In this document: positions 1 through 7,247 of the stretch, piece after piece
Layout: each line of letters starts with the position of its first letter
Position numbering within the stretch: the stretch's first letter is position 1
Assembly (NCBI GenBank): GCA_000493945.1
Contig: AWNW01000007.1
Span: 56,409-85,298 of the forward strand
Direction of reading: 5' to 3'
DNA length: 28,890 nucleotides
Source of the DNA: Candidatus Hydrogenedens terephthalaticus JGI OTU-1
Lineage (GTDB): Bacteria; Hydrogenedentota; Hydrogenedentia; Hydrogenedentales; Hydrogenedentaceae
Position numbers and translations under genes: made by a program
The notes under the pieces: model-generated
What the model saw: only the letters and a program-made list of their open reading frames with translations
Told to the model about the DNA's origin: nothing
The model's database searches: none

Positions 1-21
1 TTTCTATCCCCAAGACATATT

Positions 22-1668
22 TCATTCAAACATCTCCGACACATGAACTAACTCAAATCCTTGTTCTTCAAATTTAGGTAGTTCCTCTTTTAGCACCTTT
101 ATAGTTAAATCCCTGAAATGACCTATTCCAATGGCTTTTCCCCTTTTTTTAGCTATTTTTTTTAATATTTCAAGACTTTCTTTTATTTTAGATGTAGTAT
201 ACTCATGGTCTATAAATATATCTCTTTGTATGGCGGATAAGCCTTCATCCTTTGCAACTTGATACGCTTTACTTCCCCCGACAACGACACTGTCAACAAA
301 AAACATGTTTTTTTCTTTAAGAACTTTCATAAATGACTTCAACGGTACTTCTTTTAATGTAAACACACCTCCTGTATGATTATTTACGCCTTTTGCATCT
401 GGGATTTGTTCTAATGCGTTTTTTGTTTTCTCTTCAATTTCTTTTTCTGTCATATTTATTAGTAGTTCACAAGGAAAAGACCCTTTTTTTACGCCCTGTT
501 TGGTTTGCATGGGCATATGAAGCATAATTTCAAAGCCTTTTTCTTGTGCTTTTTTTGCTAATTCTTTAGTATACCTTGTATCAGGAAGTATGGATATATT
601 TATTTTATTTAACAATTCTAATGCAGGGTCTTCTTCCGGATTACGAAAGCCACCATCGTCTAATATAATAGCGACTTTAGGTTTTTGTGTTTCTTTATTA
701 TCTATGTTATTTTTTTCTTCCTCATTTAAATTTTGTTCCTCTTGTATATCTTGATTTTCACGAAAAAGTATTACAGGTTCGAAATATTCTTCAATAATTT
801 TTTTTACAGGATAATTGGTTGATAATGATGTTTTTATTGTCGAGGTTGTTTCGTTACTAAAATTTTCTGAAAACTTTTGAATACTAATTGTTAGTATGTT
901 TCTATCATCAATGTAAATGCTATGTTCCAAGACATTTTTTTCTTTATCTATATTCGTTTTAATATCTGAAGATGGAAATTTTTCAGATAGCAGTCTTTTC
1001 ATATCAGATAAGAGTGTATTATCGTCAATATCCATAGAAAGGAACAATGAATATTTCTTGTGAAACCACATATTACTACCATCGGAAATGGGTTCGGGAA
1101 GGCTTTCCACAAATTCTGTGCCGGATACATAATGAGTCAATAACAAATTCTTAACCAGAGAATAGATCTCTCTATCCCCTTTTTCTACTGTTTTTTCATT
1201 ATTTTTTTGCTCATTTTTTATATTTATGTTTATTTTTGCAATGTTTATGCCATTGATTTGAAGTAAAAGTGTCTGAGTTGTTTTCCCATTTGTATCTATC
1301 CCGATACCGGATTCGTAAACTTTTTTCTTCAATATTTTTAATGTTTTATCGTATATTTCAACGGAAGGGATATAAATATCATATTCACCATTTACAAGCA
1401 GATATTTTTTCTCTGTCAATTCTTTATACCCTCTAAAATCACTTTCCAGATTCATTTCTTTGATAATGCTTTGTATCGTTTCATGATACTGTTTTGAAAT
1501 ATCTCTAACATCAATGATACGGTTATTTTGATAATTCAAATATATAATCAATATAAGCAATGAGAAAATCGAAAGGGTCAAAGCACAAAGACTTATAATG
1601 ATAAATGGACTTACAATATTCTTTTCTTTTCCTATTTCCCGTGTAGAACCTGCAATAGCAGACATCAT
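22..1668 (-). CDS. divergent polysaccharide deacetylase (YibQ/DUF610 family), membrane-anchored
   Basis: Last gene of the envelope operon. About 548 residues. One hydrophobic span near residues 20-45 anchors the protein, followed by roughly 290 residues with no recognised domain. The C-terminal 218 residues form the divergent polysaccharide deacetylase domain: the strand VAIILDDGG with paired Asp, the HMPMQ histidine, the GVNNHTGG histidine, FVDSVVVGGSKAYQVA, RDIFIDHE and AIGIGHFR all follow the family pattern. The family is presumed to act on extracytoplasmic carbohydrate, but its true substrate is unknown. The frame opens with GTG at 1674, but ATG at 1668 (or 1665) sits behind an AGGG ribosome site, so I start it at 1668. 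It begins 18 bases after the murI stop. Family call firm, reaction not. Confidence 0.85.
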   Translation of the reverse strand: MMSAIAGSTREIGKEKNIVSPFIIISLCALTLSIFSLLILIIYLNYQNNRIIDVRDISKQYHETIQSIIKEMNLESDFRGYKELTEKKYLLVNGEYDIYIPSVEIYDKTLKILKKKVYESGIGIDTNGKTTQTLLLQINGINIAKININIKNEQKNNEKTVEKGDREIYSLVKNLLLTHYVSGTEFVESLPEPISDGSNMWFHKKYSLFLSMDIDDNTLLSDMKRLLSEKFPSSDIKTNIDKEKNVLEHSIYIDDRNILTISIQKFSENFSNETTSTIKTSLSTNYPVKKIIEEYFEPVILFRENQDIQEEQNLNEEEKNNIDNKETQKPKVAIILDDGGFRNPEEDPALELLNKINISILPDTRYTKELAKKAQEKGFEIMLHMPMQTKQGVKKGSFPCELLINMTEKEIEEKTKNALEQIPDAKGVNNHTGGVFTLKEVPLKSFMKVLKEKNMFFVDSVVVGGSKAYQVAKDEGLSAIQRDIFIDHEYTTSKIKESLEILKKIAKKRGKAIGIGHFRDLTIKVLKEELPKFEEQGFELVHVSEMFE

Positions 1669-1686
1669 CAACACCCTAATTATTAG

Positions 1687-2529
1687 TTATATATTTACAG
1701 GAATATCTATCCACTCAACATATTCAATATTTTCTTTAAGAAATCTATTCCCAATTTTTTTAAATTTTTCTGGAGCATCTGTAACAAAATATTCGATTCT
1801 ATTTTCATTAGATATTTTTATATCTTTTCTCATTAAATTGCAACTTTGTAATAAATTTACCACCTCTACCGCTGTTTCCTCTGCACTATCTACTATTTCT
1901 ACAGAAAATTCTTTGAATGTATTTTTTATGGTCCTTTTTAATAATGGATAGTGCGTACAGGCTAATAATAGTGTATCAATACCCTCTTCTATTATTGGAG
2001 TTAGGTATTCAGACACTACTAAAGAAGGAATTTCGCCTTCTGTCCATCCTTCTTCAACTAATGGAACAAATAAAGGACATGCTTTGGGAAATATACGAAT
2101 ATCCGAGGCAATATTTTTTATAACTTTCTCATAAGATTGGCTGCTGATAGTTCCTTCTGTCCCTATAATTCCAACTCTTTTATTCTTTGTTTTTTTTATA
2201 ACTGCTTTTGCCCCTGGTTCCACAACACCAATAACAGGCACATTTATTTCTTTTCTTATTGTATCTAATGCAAAAGAGGAAGCGGTATTACATGCAATAA
2301 TTAAGAGTTTTATACCTTTTTTTATCAGGAAATTTGTGCAGGAACGGGCATAACGAATAACCGTTTCCGGTGACCTTGTTCCGTAAGGTACTCTTGCAGT
2401 ATCCCCCAAATAATAAAATTTCTCATTGGGCAAGTTCTTTTTTAATTCAGCAAGAACGGTTAATCCGCCAATTCCAGAGTCAAATACTCCTATATGTAAA
2501 TCTCTATATTGCAAATTAGAATTTGTCAT
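1687..2529 (-). CDS. murI: glutamate racemase MurI
   Basis: Interconverts L- and D-glutamate to supply D-Glu for the peptidoglycan stem peptide; cytoplasmic. The family signature is complete (numbered from the GTG at 2541): GVFDSGIGGLTV with Asp21-Ser22, YLGDTARVPYGTRS, IIACNTAS with catalytic Cys84, CPLFVPLVEEGW, and LLLACTHYPLL with the second catalytic Cys195 followed by Thr-His. Length (280-284 residues) is normal. The frame can start at GTG 2541, overlapping the GerMN gene, or at ATG 2529, four bases after that gene's stop. Neither has a clear ribosome site; I prefer ATG, with translation coupled to the upstream gene. Neighbours are a cell-wall amidase and a GerMN gene, a grouping that also recalls the racE/gerM region of Bacillus. 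Confidence 0.96.
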   Translation of the reverse strand: MTNSNLQYRDLHIGVFDSGIGGLTVLAELKKNLPNEKFYYLGDTARVPYGTRSPETVIRYARSCTNFLIKKGIKLLIIACNTASSFALDTIRKEINVPVIGVVEPGAKAVIKKTKNKRVGIIGTEGTISSQSYEKVIKNIASDIRIFPKACPLFVPLVEEGWTEGEIPSLVVSEYLTPIIEEGIDTLLLACTHYPLLKRTIKNTFKEFSVEIVDSAEETAVEVVNLLQSCNLMRKDIKISNENRIEYFVTDAPEKFKKIGNRFLKENIEYVEWIDIPVNI

Positions 2530-2533
2530 TTTT

Positions 2534-3169
2534 TTATTCACTACATATTAAGGAATAATCCGGGGTAAAGGGTTGGGACCAACTGATATGCTTCGGGAAT
2601 TCTACCATTGGAACAGAACCTTCTATTAGAAATCGAACTCCTTTTACAACTGTATCCGTGGTTACCTCTTTTTGTAAAAGCGAATCTACTATGGAGTATG
2701 TAAATAAAGATTCAAATAATGCGGTGGTATTTTTTTCATACTTCGTTATGATTAGTGAAGGTAAATCAATAATTAGTTCCCCTTCGGGTGTTAGAAAAAC
2801 ACCTCTGGGTGTTATATCTTCGGGGAGAGGTGGGACATAAGTTTCAACTTTTATATTCTTCATAGCATTTAAAATTTGTCTACAATTTTCTTGATATGAT
2901 GTTTTCCACTCGACTTGTATTTCAAGCGGGCGTAAACATGTTCCATCTTTTGATAAGACATATACCGTTATACTTTTATTATGGGATACTTGTGTTGAAT
3001 CATCGGGTAATTTTTGAGGTGATGTATTAATAATTGTGTTAACAAGTGTAGAATTTTCCTGTATTAGTTCATAAACCATAAATACTACTATCAAAATAGC
3101 AATTATAGTTATTGCAGACCATATAGTAAAGAATAATCTTCTTATTGTTTTTCTTTTTAATTCATTCAT
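2534..3169 (-). CDS. GerMN-domain membrane-anchored protein
   Basis: 211 residues. A basic N-terminus and one hydrophobic span (about residues 12-34) predict a membrane anchor with the rest outside the cytoplasm. The C-terminal part matches the GerMN domain first described in the spore-germination protein GerM: a YVLSKDG strand, then RGVFLTPEGELIIDLPS, and near the end VVKGVRFLIEGSVPMVEF. GerM-type proteins are thought to act with cell-wall amidases in peptidoglycan remodelling, and here the gene starts one base after an N-acetylmuramoyl-L-alanine amidase and runs into murI. Nothing suggests sporulation in this window, so a general cell-wall role is inferred. Ribosome site AAAGAAG lies just ahead of the ATG. 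Confidence 0.8.
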   Translation of the reverse strand: MNELKRKTIRRLFFTIWSAITIIAILIVVFMVYELIQENSTLVNTIINTSPQKLPDDSTQVSHNKSITVYVLSKDGTCLRPLEIQVEWKTSYQENCRQILNAMKNIKVETYVPPLPEDITPRGVFLTPEGELIIDLPSLIITKYEKNTTALFESLFTYSIVDSLLQKEVTTDTVVKGVRFLIEGSVPMVEFPKHISWSQPFTPDYSLICSE

Positions 3170-3170
3170 T

Positions 3171-4307
3171 TTACTTCTTTTCTTCTATACTGTTTTTCGC
3201 ATTTTTTATGGCATCTTTAATTAATGTGTAAATATCTGATTTTTTATCTAAGAAAATATCCCATGTCTCTTCTTTTAAATCATCTTTATACCTTGGGATA
3301 AGTTCCAATAATATTCCCGGAATATTCGTATAGTCACTTAAATATAAAGGAAAAGAGTATTTTTCTATTTCTATGTCTTTATATTTTTCCTTTATTGTTT
3401 TAATAATTTCATCTGCAATATAGTTATTTTTAGTGTTCAAATCGTTATCTGAAAGTTTAGAAACGAAAATTATTAGACCTTCTCTTTCTCTTCTTGGTGA
3501 TTCTGTGTGGATACTAATAAAATAATCTACTTTTTCATTAAGCATGCTATTACATCTTTCCTTCATACCGATAAACTGTTCGCTTTTTCTGCTCAATACT
3601 GTATTTATATTATCTTTTTTCATTTGAGATTCAAGATTATTTGCAAATAATAATGTAATTTCCTTTTCATACTTGCCTGATGGGAGTGTAATTCCCTTAT
3701 CCTCTCCCCCATGTCCCGCATCAATAAATATTTTATCTAATGAAAAATTATTCTCTTTCTTTTGTATCACATTTTCCTGTTTTGTAGAAATTTCTTCCAG
3801 TAAATTTTTTTCATTTATTTCTTCCTTATCTTCTTTTTCGGGCTCGTTTGTTTCTTTGATTTCTATTGTATCAATGGGCTGTCCCTCAATAGTTTTTTCT
3901 TGAAGGCTATCTTTTGTTTCTAATTTCCCTCCGGATATACTTTGAATTAATGTCTTTGCATCGTTCATCTCTATCCAAATTGTATCCTGCCATATTTTTA
4001 TCTGATTTTGAAATTGAATAAGTTTTGTTTCAGAAATATCGTTAATACTGGCAAGATTACTTTGAAAATCTATGTTCACATTTTTATTATTTACAGATAA
4101 TTTAACAAGATTATCCTGTATACTAATTGCCCCATTTATTTTCATTATTAAACTGGGGAGGTGAATGTATATTTTTCCTCCTTCATTAAAAGAATCAATA
4201 TTTACTGTTTGCACCGAATCGGGTAGTGAAATTACAACATTGACTGCATAAGTGAGTTGTATAACAGATAAAAAAAATAACATCCCTAATAGTATCTTCT
4301 TCTTCAT
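3171..4307 (-). CDS. N-acetylmuramoyl-L-alanine amidase (Amidase_3 family), secreted
   Basis: Cleaves the bond between N-acetylmuramic acid and the stem peptide in peptidoglycan. 378 residues. Residues 1-21 are a Sec signal peptide (MKKK start, hydrophobic core, ends LTYA). Residues 22-125 form an uncharacterised beta-rich-looking N-domain. Residues 130-190 are a strongly acidic Glu/Lys-rich linker. The zinc amidase domain starts near 190: DAGHGG with ligand His199, YEKE with Glu214, SIHTES with His267, and a C-terminal GILLELIP with catalytic-type Glu335. The catalytic set is complete. There is no clear Shine-Dalgarno site. It lies 19 bases downstream of a 58-codon gene and one base upstream of the GerMN gene. 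Confidence 0.9.
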   Translation of the reverse strand: MKKKILLGMLFFLSVIQLTYAVNVVISLPDSVQTVNIDSFNEGGKIYIHLPSLIMKINGAISIQDNLVKLSVNNKNVNIDFQSNLASINDISETKLIQFQNQIKIWQDTIWIEMNDAKTLIQSISGGKLETKDSLQEKTIEGQPIDTIEIKETNEPEKEDKEEINEKNLLEEISTKQENVIQKKENNFSLDKIFIDAGHGGEDKGITLPSGKYEKEITLLFANNLESQMKKDNINTVLSRKSEQFIGMKERCNSMLNEKVDYFISIHTESPRREREGLIIFVSKLSDNDLNTKNNYIADEIIKTIKEKYKDIEIEKYSFPLYLSDYTNIPGILLELIPRYKDDLKEETWDIFLDKKSDIYTLIKDAIKNAKNSIEEKK

Positions 4308-4326
4308 TGCTTAAAACCAAAATTTA

Positions 4327-4503
4327 TTACTCGTTGCCTTTTTCTAAATTTATGATTCTTTGTTTGATAATCAAACTCTTGTCAAAAGATTTTACATTAG
4401 GCGAAAAAGGCCTTATTGTATAAATTAATATCCCAATAAAAATAACAAACAATATTATAAGAATTACAATCCCTATAGTTTTTCTTTTTTTCTCGGAACT
4501 CAT
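4327..4503 (-). CDS. 58-residue single-span membrane protein, unknown
   Basis: Too short for most gene calls but convincing. ATG at 4503 overlaps the TGA of the upstream zinc-ribbon gene as ATGA, and the TAA lies at 4327-4329, 19 bases before the amidase start. The product begins MSSEKKRKTIG, then has about 20 hydrophobic residues (roughly 11-30), then a short polar tail ending LEKGNE. This predicts one membrane span with a positive cytoplasmic N-terminus. It fills the only gap in an otherwise nearly gapless operon. I do not recognise the family. A small partner for the amidase/GerMN proteins is an inference from position only. Confidence 0.65.
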   Translation of the reverse strand: MSSEKKRKTIGIVILIILFVIFIGILIYTIRPFSPNVKSFDKSLIIKQRIINLEKGNE

Positions 4504-4928
4504 TTTTCTTTTCTTTTCATTTCTAATATCTCATGAGTCGTTAAAGATTCACCAATTTTTGGTGCCTTTCTCTCTTCTAACTTAATCTGTGACTGTGCTT
4601 TTATGACTTCTGCATTTAATTTTTCTAAACATGCTTGACATAGTTTTTTTGTAGCACTTATTGCTGGAGCACCGCACATGCCACATTTTATATTTTCACC
4701 TAATTCGATAGAACTGACTAACATTCCAAGGTCTATCATTCGGTTAACGACACGGATATCAACTTGTGCTTTTTCGGCTATCTCTTCTGCGTTGAGGTTA
4801 GGGTCATCTGCAACTACTTTCCTAACTTTTTCCATATCCTCATCTTCTGCTTTTTGACATATTGAACAAACAGGTGATGATTTTTTGTTGAACATTTTCC
4901 CACATCGGGCGCATGCTGATAATGGCAT
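4500..4928 (-). CDS. zinc-ribbon / helix-turn-helix protein resembling YvyF flagellar-operon protein
   Basis: 142 residues with a three-part layout: a zinc knuckle (Cys6-Cys9 and Cys21-Cys24), a helix-turn-helix-like segment at about 36-70 (DDPNLNAEEIAEKAQVD then VVNRMIDLGML), and a second zinc ribbon (Cys82-Cys85 and Cys97-Cys100), followed by a charged tail. The knuckle-plus-HTH layout recalls the YvyF/TIGR03826 family found in flagellar operons of Firmicutes, but no flagellar genes are present here, so I use the name as a structural comparison only. A good AAAGGAGA ribosome site lies at the end of the preceding gene, and the start follows that gene's stop by one base. A DNA- or protein-binding regulator of the operon is plausible but unproven. 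Confidence 0.65.
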   Translation of the reverse strand: MPLSACARCGKMFNKKSSPVCSICQKAEDEDMEKVRKVVADDPNLNAEEIAEKAQVDIRVVNRMIDLGMLVSSIELGENIKCGMCGAPAISATKKLCQACLEKLNAEVIKAQSQIKLEERKAPKIGESLTTHEILEMKRKEK

Positions 4929-4929
4929 A

Positions 4930-5646
4930 TTATGTTTCTCCTTTCGTTAAATACCATAATTTTATAGATGAGTAATCTATTTTCGCATTACCTATTATAC
5001 TTGATTTTATAATCTTACCATCACTATTTACTGAAAGAGCACAAACTAAGGATTTTATAGGAATTTGTTTTTCATTTCTTAATGCTTTTGAGGGTTTAGG
5101 ATATTCAATATTTATCCATACCATTTCTTTTATTCTTTTATCTGTAAAGGGTCCTTTGTCATCAATACCTACAATAGTAACTTTTGCCTCTGGTATAAAA
5201 ATGTATCGGTCTTCTATACCTTCTTTGGTAAGAAAGTTTTTATTTATATCCCTTTCTTTTATATCATTTTTTATTCTCTCTTTTTCTTTTTGTATTTTTT
5301 GTTGGTCTCCATTGCTTACTTTGTTAATATAACTTAATCTATCTTGTATCCATTGCGTTTGTTCAATGACATTATCCCACTTCTCTTCCTGATACGCTTT
5401 AATATAAGCCATTACAGGATGGTTTTCTAATATATTCACACTTTCATCTTGCATTTTACCCTTATATATATTTTTTTTCTTTTCCGCAACCATTCTCATT
5501 TCTTTTGGGACTGTTTTTATAGGAGCATAAAACATTTTTATTGCACTGCCAAGTAGTATGCCAATGACTCCCCCTATTAAAAGTGCACTTATAAAACGGT
5601 CTCTAAAAGACATACTTGAATTTGCCATATTCGGTTTATTTTCCAT
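4930..5646 (-). CDS. unknown membrane-anchored protein
   Basis: 238 residues, not recognised. One hydrophobic span at about residues 17-40 (FISALLIGGVIGILLGSAIK) follows a short polar N-terminus, so most of the chain probably lies outside the cytoplasm. The middle (about 85-150) is highly charged and likely helical, with many Glu, Lys and Gln. The C-terminal 90 residues look more globular and contain KVTIVGIDDKGPFTDKRIKEMVWINIEYP. It sits between the cyclic-nucleotide-domain gene (11 bases) and the zinc-ribbon gene (1 base), so it belongs to the same transcript. A structural or scaffolding envelope role is only a guess from the company it keeps. Confidence 0.6.
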   Translation of the reverse strand: MENKPNMANSSMSFRDRFISALLIGGVIGILLGSAIKMFYAPIKTVPKEMRMVAEKKKNIYKGKMQDESVNILENHPVMAYIKAYQEEKWDNVIEQTQWIQDRLSYINKVSNGDQQKIQKEKERIKNDIKERDINKNFLTKEGIEDRYIFIPEAKVTIVGIDDKGPFTDKRIKEMVWINIEYPKPSKALRNEKQIPIKSLVCALSVNSDGKIIKSSIIGNAKIDYSSIKLWYLTKGET

Positions 5647-5657
5647 GACAGATAAAT

Positions 5658-6167
5658 CTATTTATCCTTTTCTTCTGTTTCCCTTTTAGGTTCTAATTCG
5701 GGTATATCTATATTATGTTTTTTTAATAATTTAACCATCTCTGCAATTAAATAATTATCTCTCTCTAATCGTTCACTCAGGACATGAATCGCATTAAGTA
5801 AAAGTCTTACAGCCACATGTTTTTCTAATATATCGTTTATTTGTTTTTCATCTAGACACAACAACCGGCTTTCTTCTAATGCGGTTGCTGTTGCAGTCCT
5901 TGGCTTTTTATTCAGTACTGCCATTTCACCAAAGGTATCGCCTACATGGCACTTTGTTATGAGTTGGTTTTTTATATAAATACCCACTTTACCGCTTAAT
6001 ATAATAAATAAGTTACTACCCAACATTCCTTCATGGAATATCGTCTCTCCTTTTCTTGCAATAATAACCTTACCTCTTTTTATCAAATCTTCTACTTCTT
6101 CTGCCATTAAACCATTAAAGAGGGGAATTTTTTCTGCATATCTTTCATATTTTTTTATATCTGTCAT
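5658..6167 (-). CDS. stand-alone cyclic-nucleotide-binding-domain protein
   Basis: 169 residues, first gene of the envelope operon. It is essentially one cNMP-binding beta-roll: IPLFNGLMAEEVEDLI, GETIFHEGMLGSNLFIILSGKVGIYI, then the phosphate-binding cassette GDTFGEMAVLNKKPRTATATA. This cassette has the FGE glutamate and the PRTA arginine that contact ribose and phosphate in true cAMP/cGMP binders. After it come about 45 helical residues rather than a winged helix, so it is not a Crp-type DNA-binding regulator. The nucleotide is unknown. It may act as a sensor subunit for a partner protein, and the operon position suggests control of cell-wall functions. It is transcribed divergently from the Tat-protein gene at 6265. 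Confidence 0.8.
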   Translation of the reverse strand: MTDIKKYERYAEKIPLFNGLMAEEVEDLIKRGKVIIARKGETIFHEGMLGSNLFIILSGKVGIYIKNQLITKCHVGDTFGEMAVLNKKPRTATATALEESRLLCLDEKQINDILEKHVAVRLLLNAIHVLSERLERDNYLIAEMVKLLKKHNIDIPELEPKRETEEKDK

Positions 6168-6264
6168 AATCTTTACCTGTTTGTTAGTTTTTATATTCGA
6201 TATTACTTTTTATAATAATTATATCATAGAGTTTTTACATCTTTTAACACATTGGAGTAACCAA
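6168..6264. promoter_or_regulatory. divergent promoter region
   Basis: A 97-base gap between the start of the eight-gene envelope operon (minus) and the Tat-exported protein gene (plus). A perfect TATAAT lies at 6211-6216 on the plus strand, but no convincing -35 element stands 16-18 bases upstream. On such AT-rich DNA a TATAAT can occur by chance. The region must carry the promoters for both transcripts; the exact boxes are uncertain. Confidence 0.4.
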
Positions 6265-7239
6265 ATGAAGGAACGAATAACAAGAAGAAGATTTATTGCT
6301 GGAGCCTCTTTATCTCCCATTCTGGCAAATTCAATTTTAAAACAGGATGATTCAATACCTCTAATTGAGGAACAAGGAGATTTGTTAGAGGAACAAGATT
6401 ACCTAAATACCGTCGAAGACCTACCTAAAAATATGCCTATGGGAAAAATAAAACATCTTGAAATTAGCCGATTAATAGCGGGTGGAAATTTAATTAGTGG
6501 AATATCACATAGTAGAGATTTGATTTATGTTAGCGCATTAATGAAAAACTACTTCACGGAGCAAAAAATATTGCAAACATTACATTTATACGAGCAGGCA
6601 GGTATAAATACGGCGATATTGAGATTGGATGATAAAACATTGAAGATAATTAGTCGCTATTGGAAAGAATATCATGGGAAAATACAATGGATAGCACAGA
6701 TAAAACCTAAAAAATCCAATCTTTTTGAGGATGCAGATATAGCCATTGATAATGGAGCAACGGGTGTTTATATACAAGGACAAATAGGAGATGATTTTGT
6801 AAAAAAAGGAGACACAAAACTTTTAGGGAAAATAGTTGACCACATTCGGGATAAAGGTGTAATAGGGGGTATCGGTGGTCATTCCATTGATGTCGTTCTC
6901 GCGTGTGAAAAAGAGGGTATCTATCCTGATTTTTATATGAAAACATTTCATTCTTTAGATTATTGGTCAGCCAAACCTGCGGAATATCACGATAACAAAT
7001 GGGATATGGACCCGGACAAAACAAAGGATGTAATGAAAAATGTTAAAGTTCCATGGATAGCATTTAAAGTTCTTGCTGCAGGAGCCATTTCTCCTAAAAA
7101 AGGATTTGATTTTGCATTTAAACACGGGGCTGATTTCATTTGTGTAGGAATGTTCGATTTTCAAGTAAAAGATGATGCTACCATCGCTATACAAATGTAT
7201 AATCGCAATAAAGACCGTGCCCGTAAATGGTTTGGTTAG
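6265..7239 (+). CDS. twin-arginine-signal TIM-barrel-like protein (aldo/keto-reductase-like family, unknown substrate)
   Basis: 324 residues from ATG 6265, chosen because GGAGT stands just upstream and the product then starts with a twin-arginine signal (TRRRFIAGAS then a hydrophobic stretch to about residue 24). The longer frame from TTG 6181 adds 28 residues ahead of the signal and is unlikely. The mature part begins with a strand resembling the LGKTGLKVSRLILGGN start of aldo/keto reductases (here KIKHLEISRLIAGGNL), then alternating strands and helices: AGINTAILRLD, IQWIAQIKP, GATGVYIQGQ, GVIGGIGGHSIDVV, FYMKTFHSLDYWS, IAFKVLAAGAI and HGADFICVGMFDF. This fits a TIM barrel. I know similar proteins, annotated only as hypothetical, from planctomycete-like genomes. 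The stop is eight bases from the convergent hydrolase gene. Confidence 0.65.
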   Translation: MKERITRRRFIAGASLSPILANSILKQDDSIPLIEEQGDLLEEQDYLNTVEDLPKNMPMGKIKHLEISRLIAGGNLISGISHSRDLIYVSALMKNYFTEQKILQTLHLYEQAGINTAILRLDDKTLKIISRYWKEYHGKIQWIAQIKPKKSNLFEDADIAIDNGATGVYIQGQIGDDFVKKGDTKLLGKIVDHIRDKGVIGGIGGHSIDVVLACEKEGIYPDFYMKTFHSLDYWSAKPAEYHDNKWDMDPDKTKDVMKNVKVPWIAFKVLAAGAISPKKGFDFAFKHGADFICVGMFDFQVKDDATIAIQMYNRNKDRARKWFG

Positions 7240-7247
7240 TTAGTATT

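Noticed and set aside
5658..6167. Calling the first envelope-operon gene a Crp-type transcription regulator
   Set aside because: Only the nucleotide-binding roll is present; there is no winged helix.
6181..6264. Longer TTG start of the Tat-signal TIM-barrel gene
   Set aside because: It would put 28 residues ahead of the twin-arginine motif, while ATG 6265 has a good GGAGT ribosome site.
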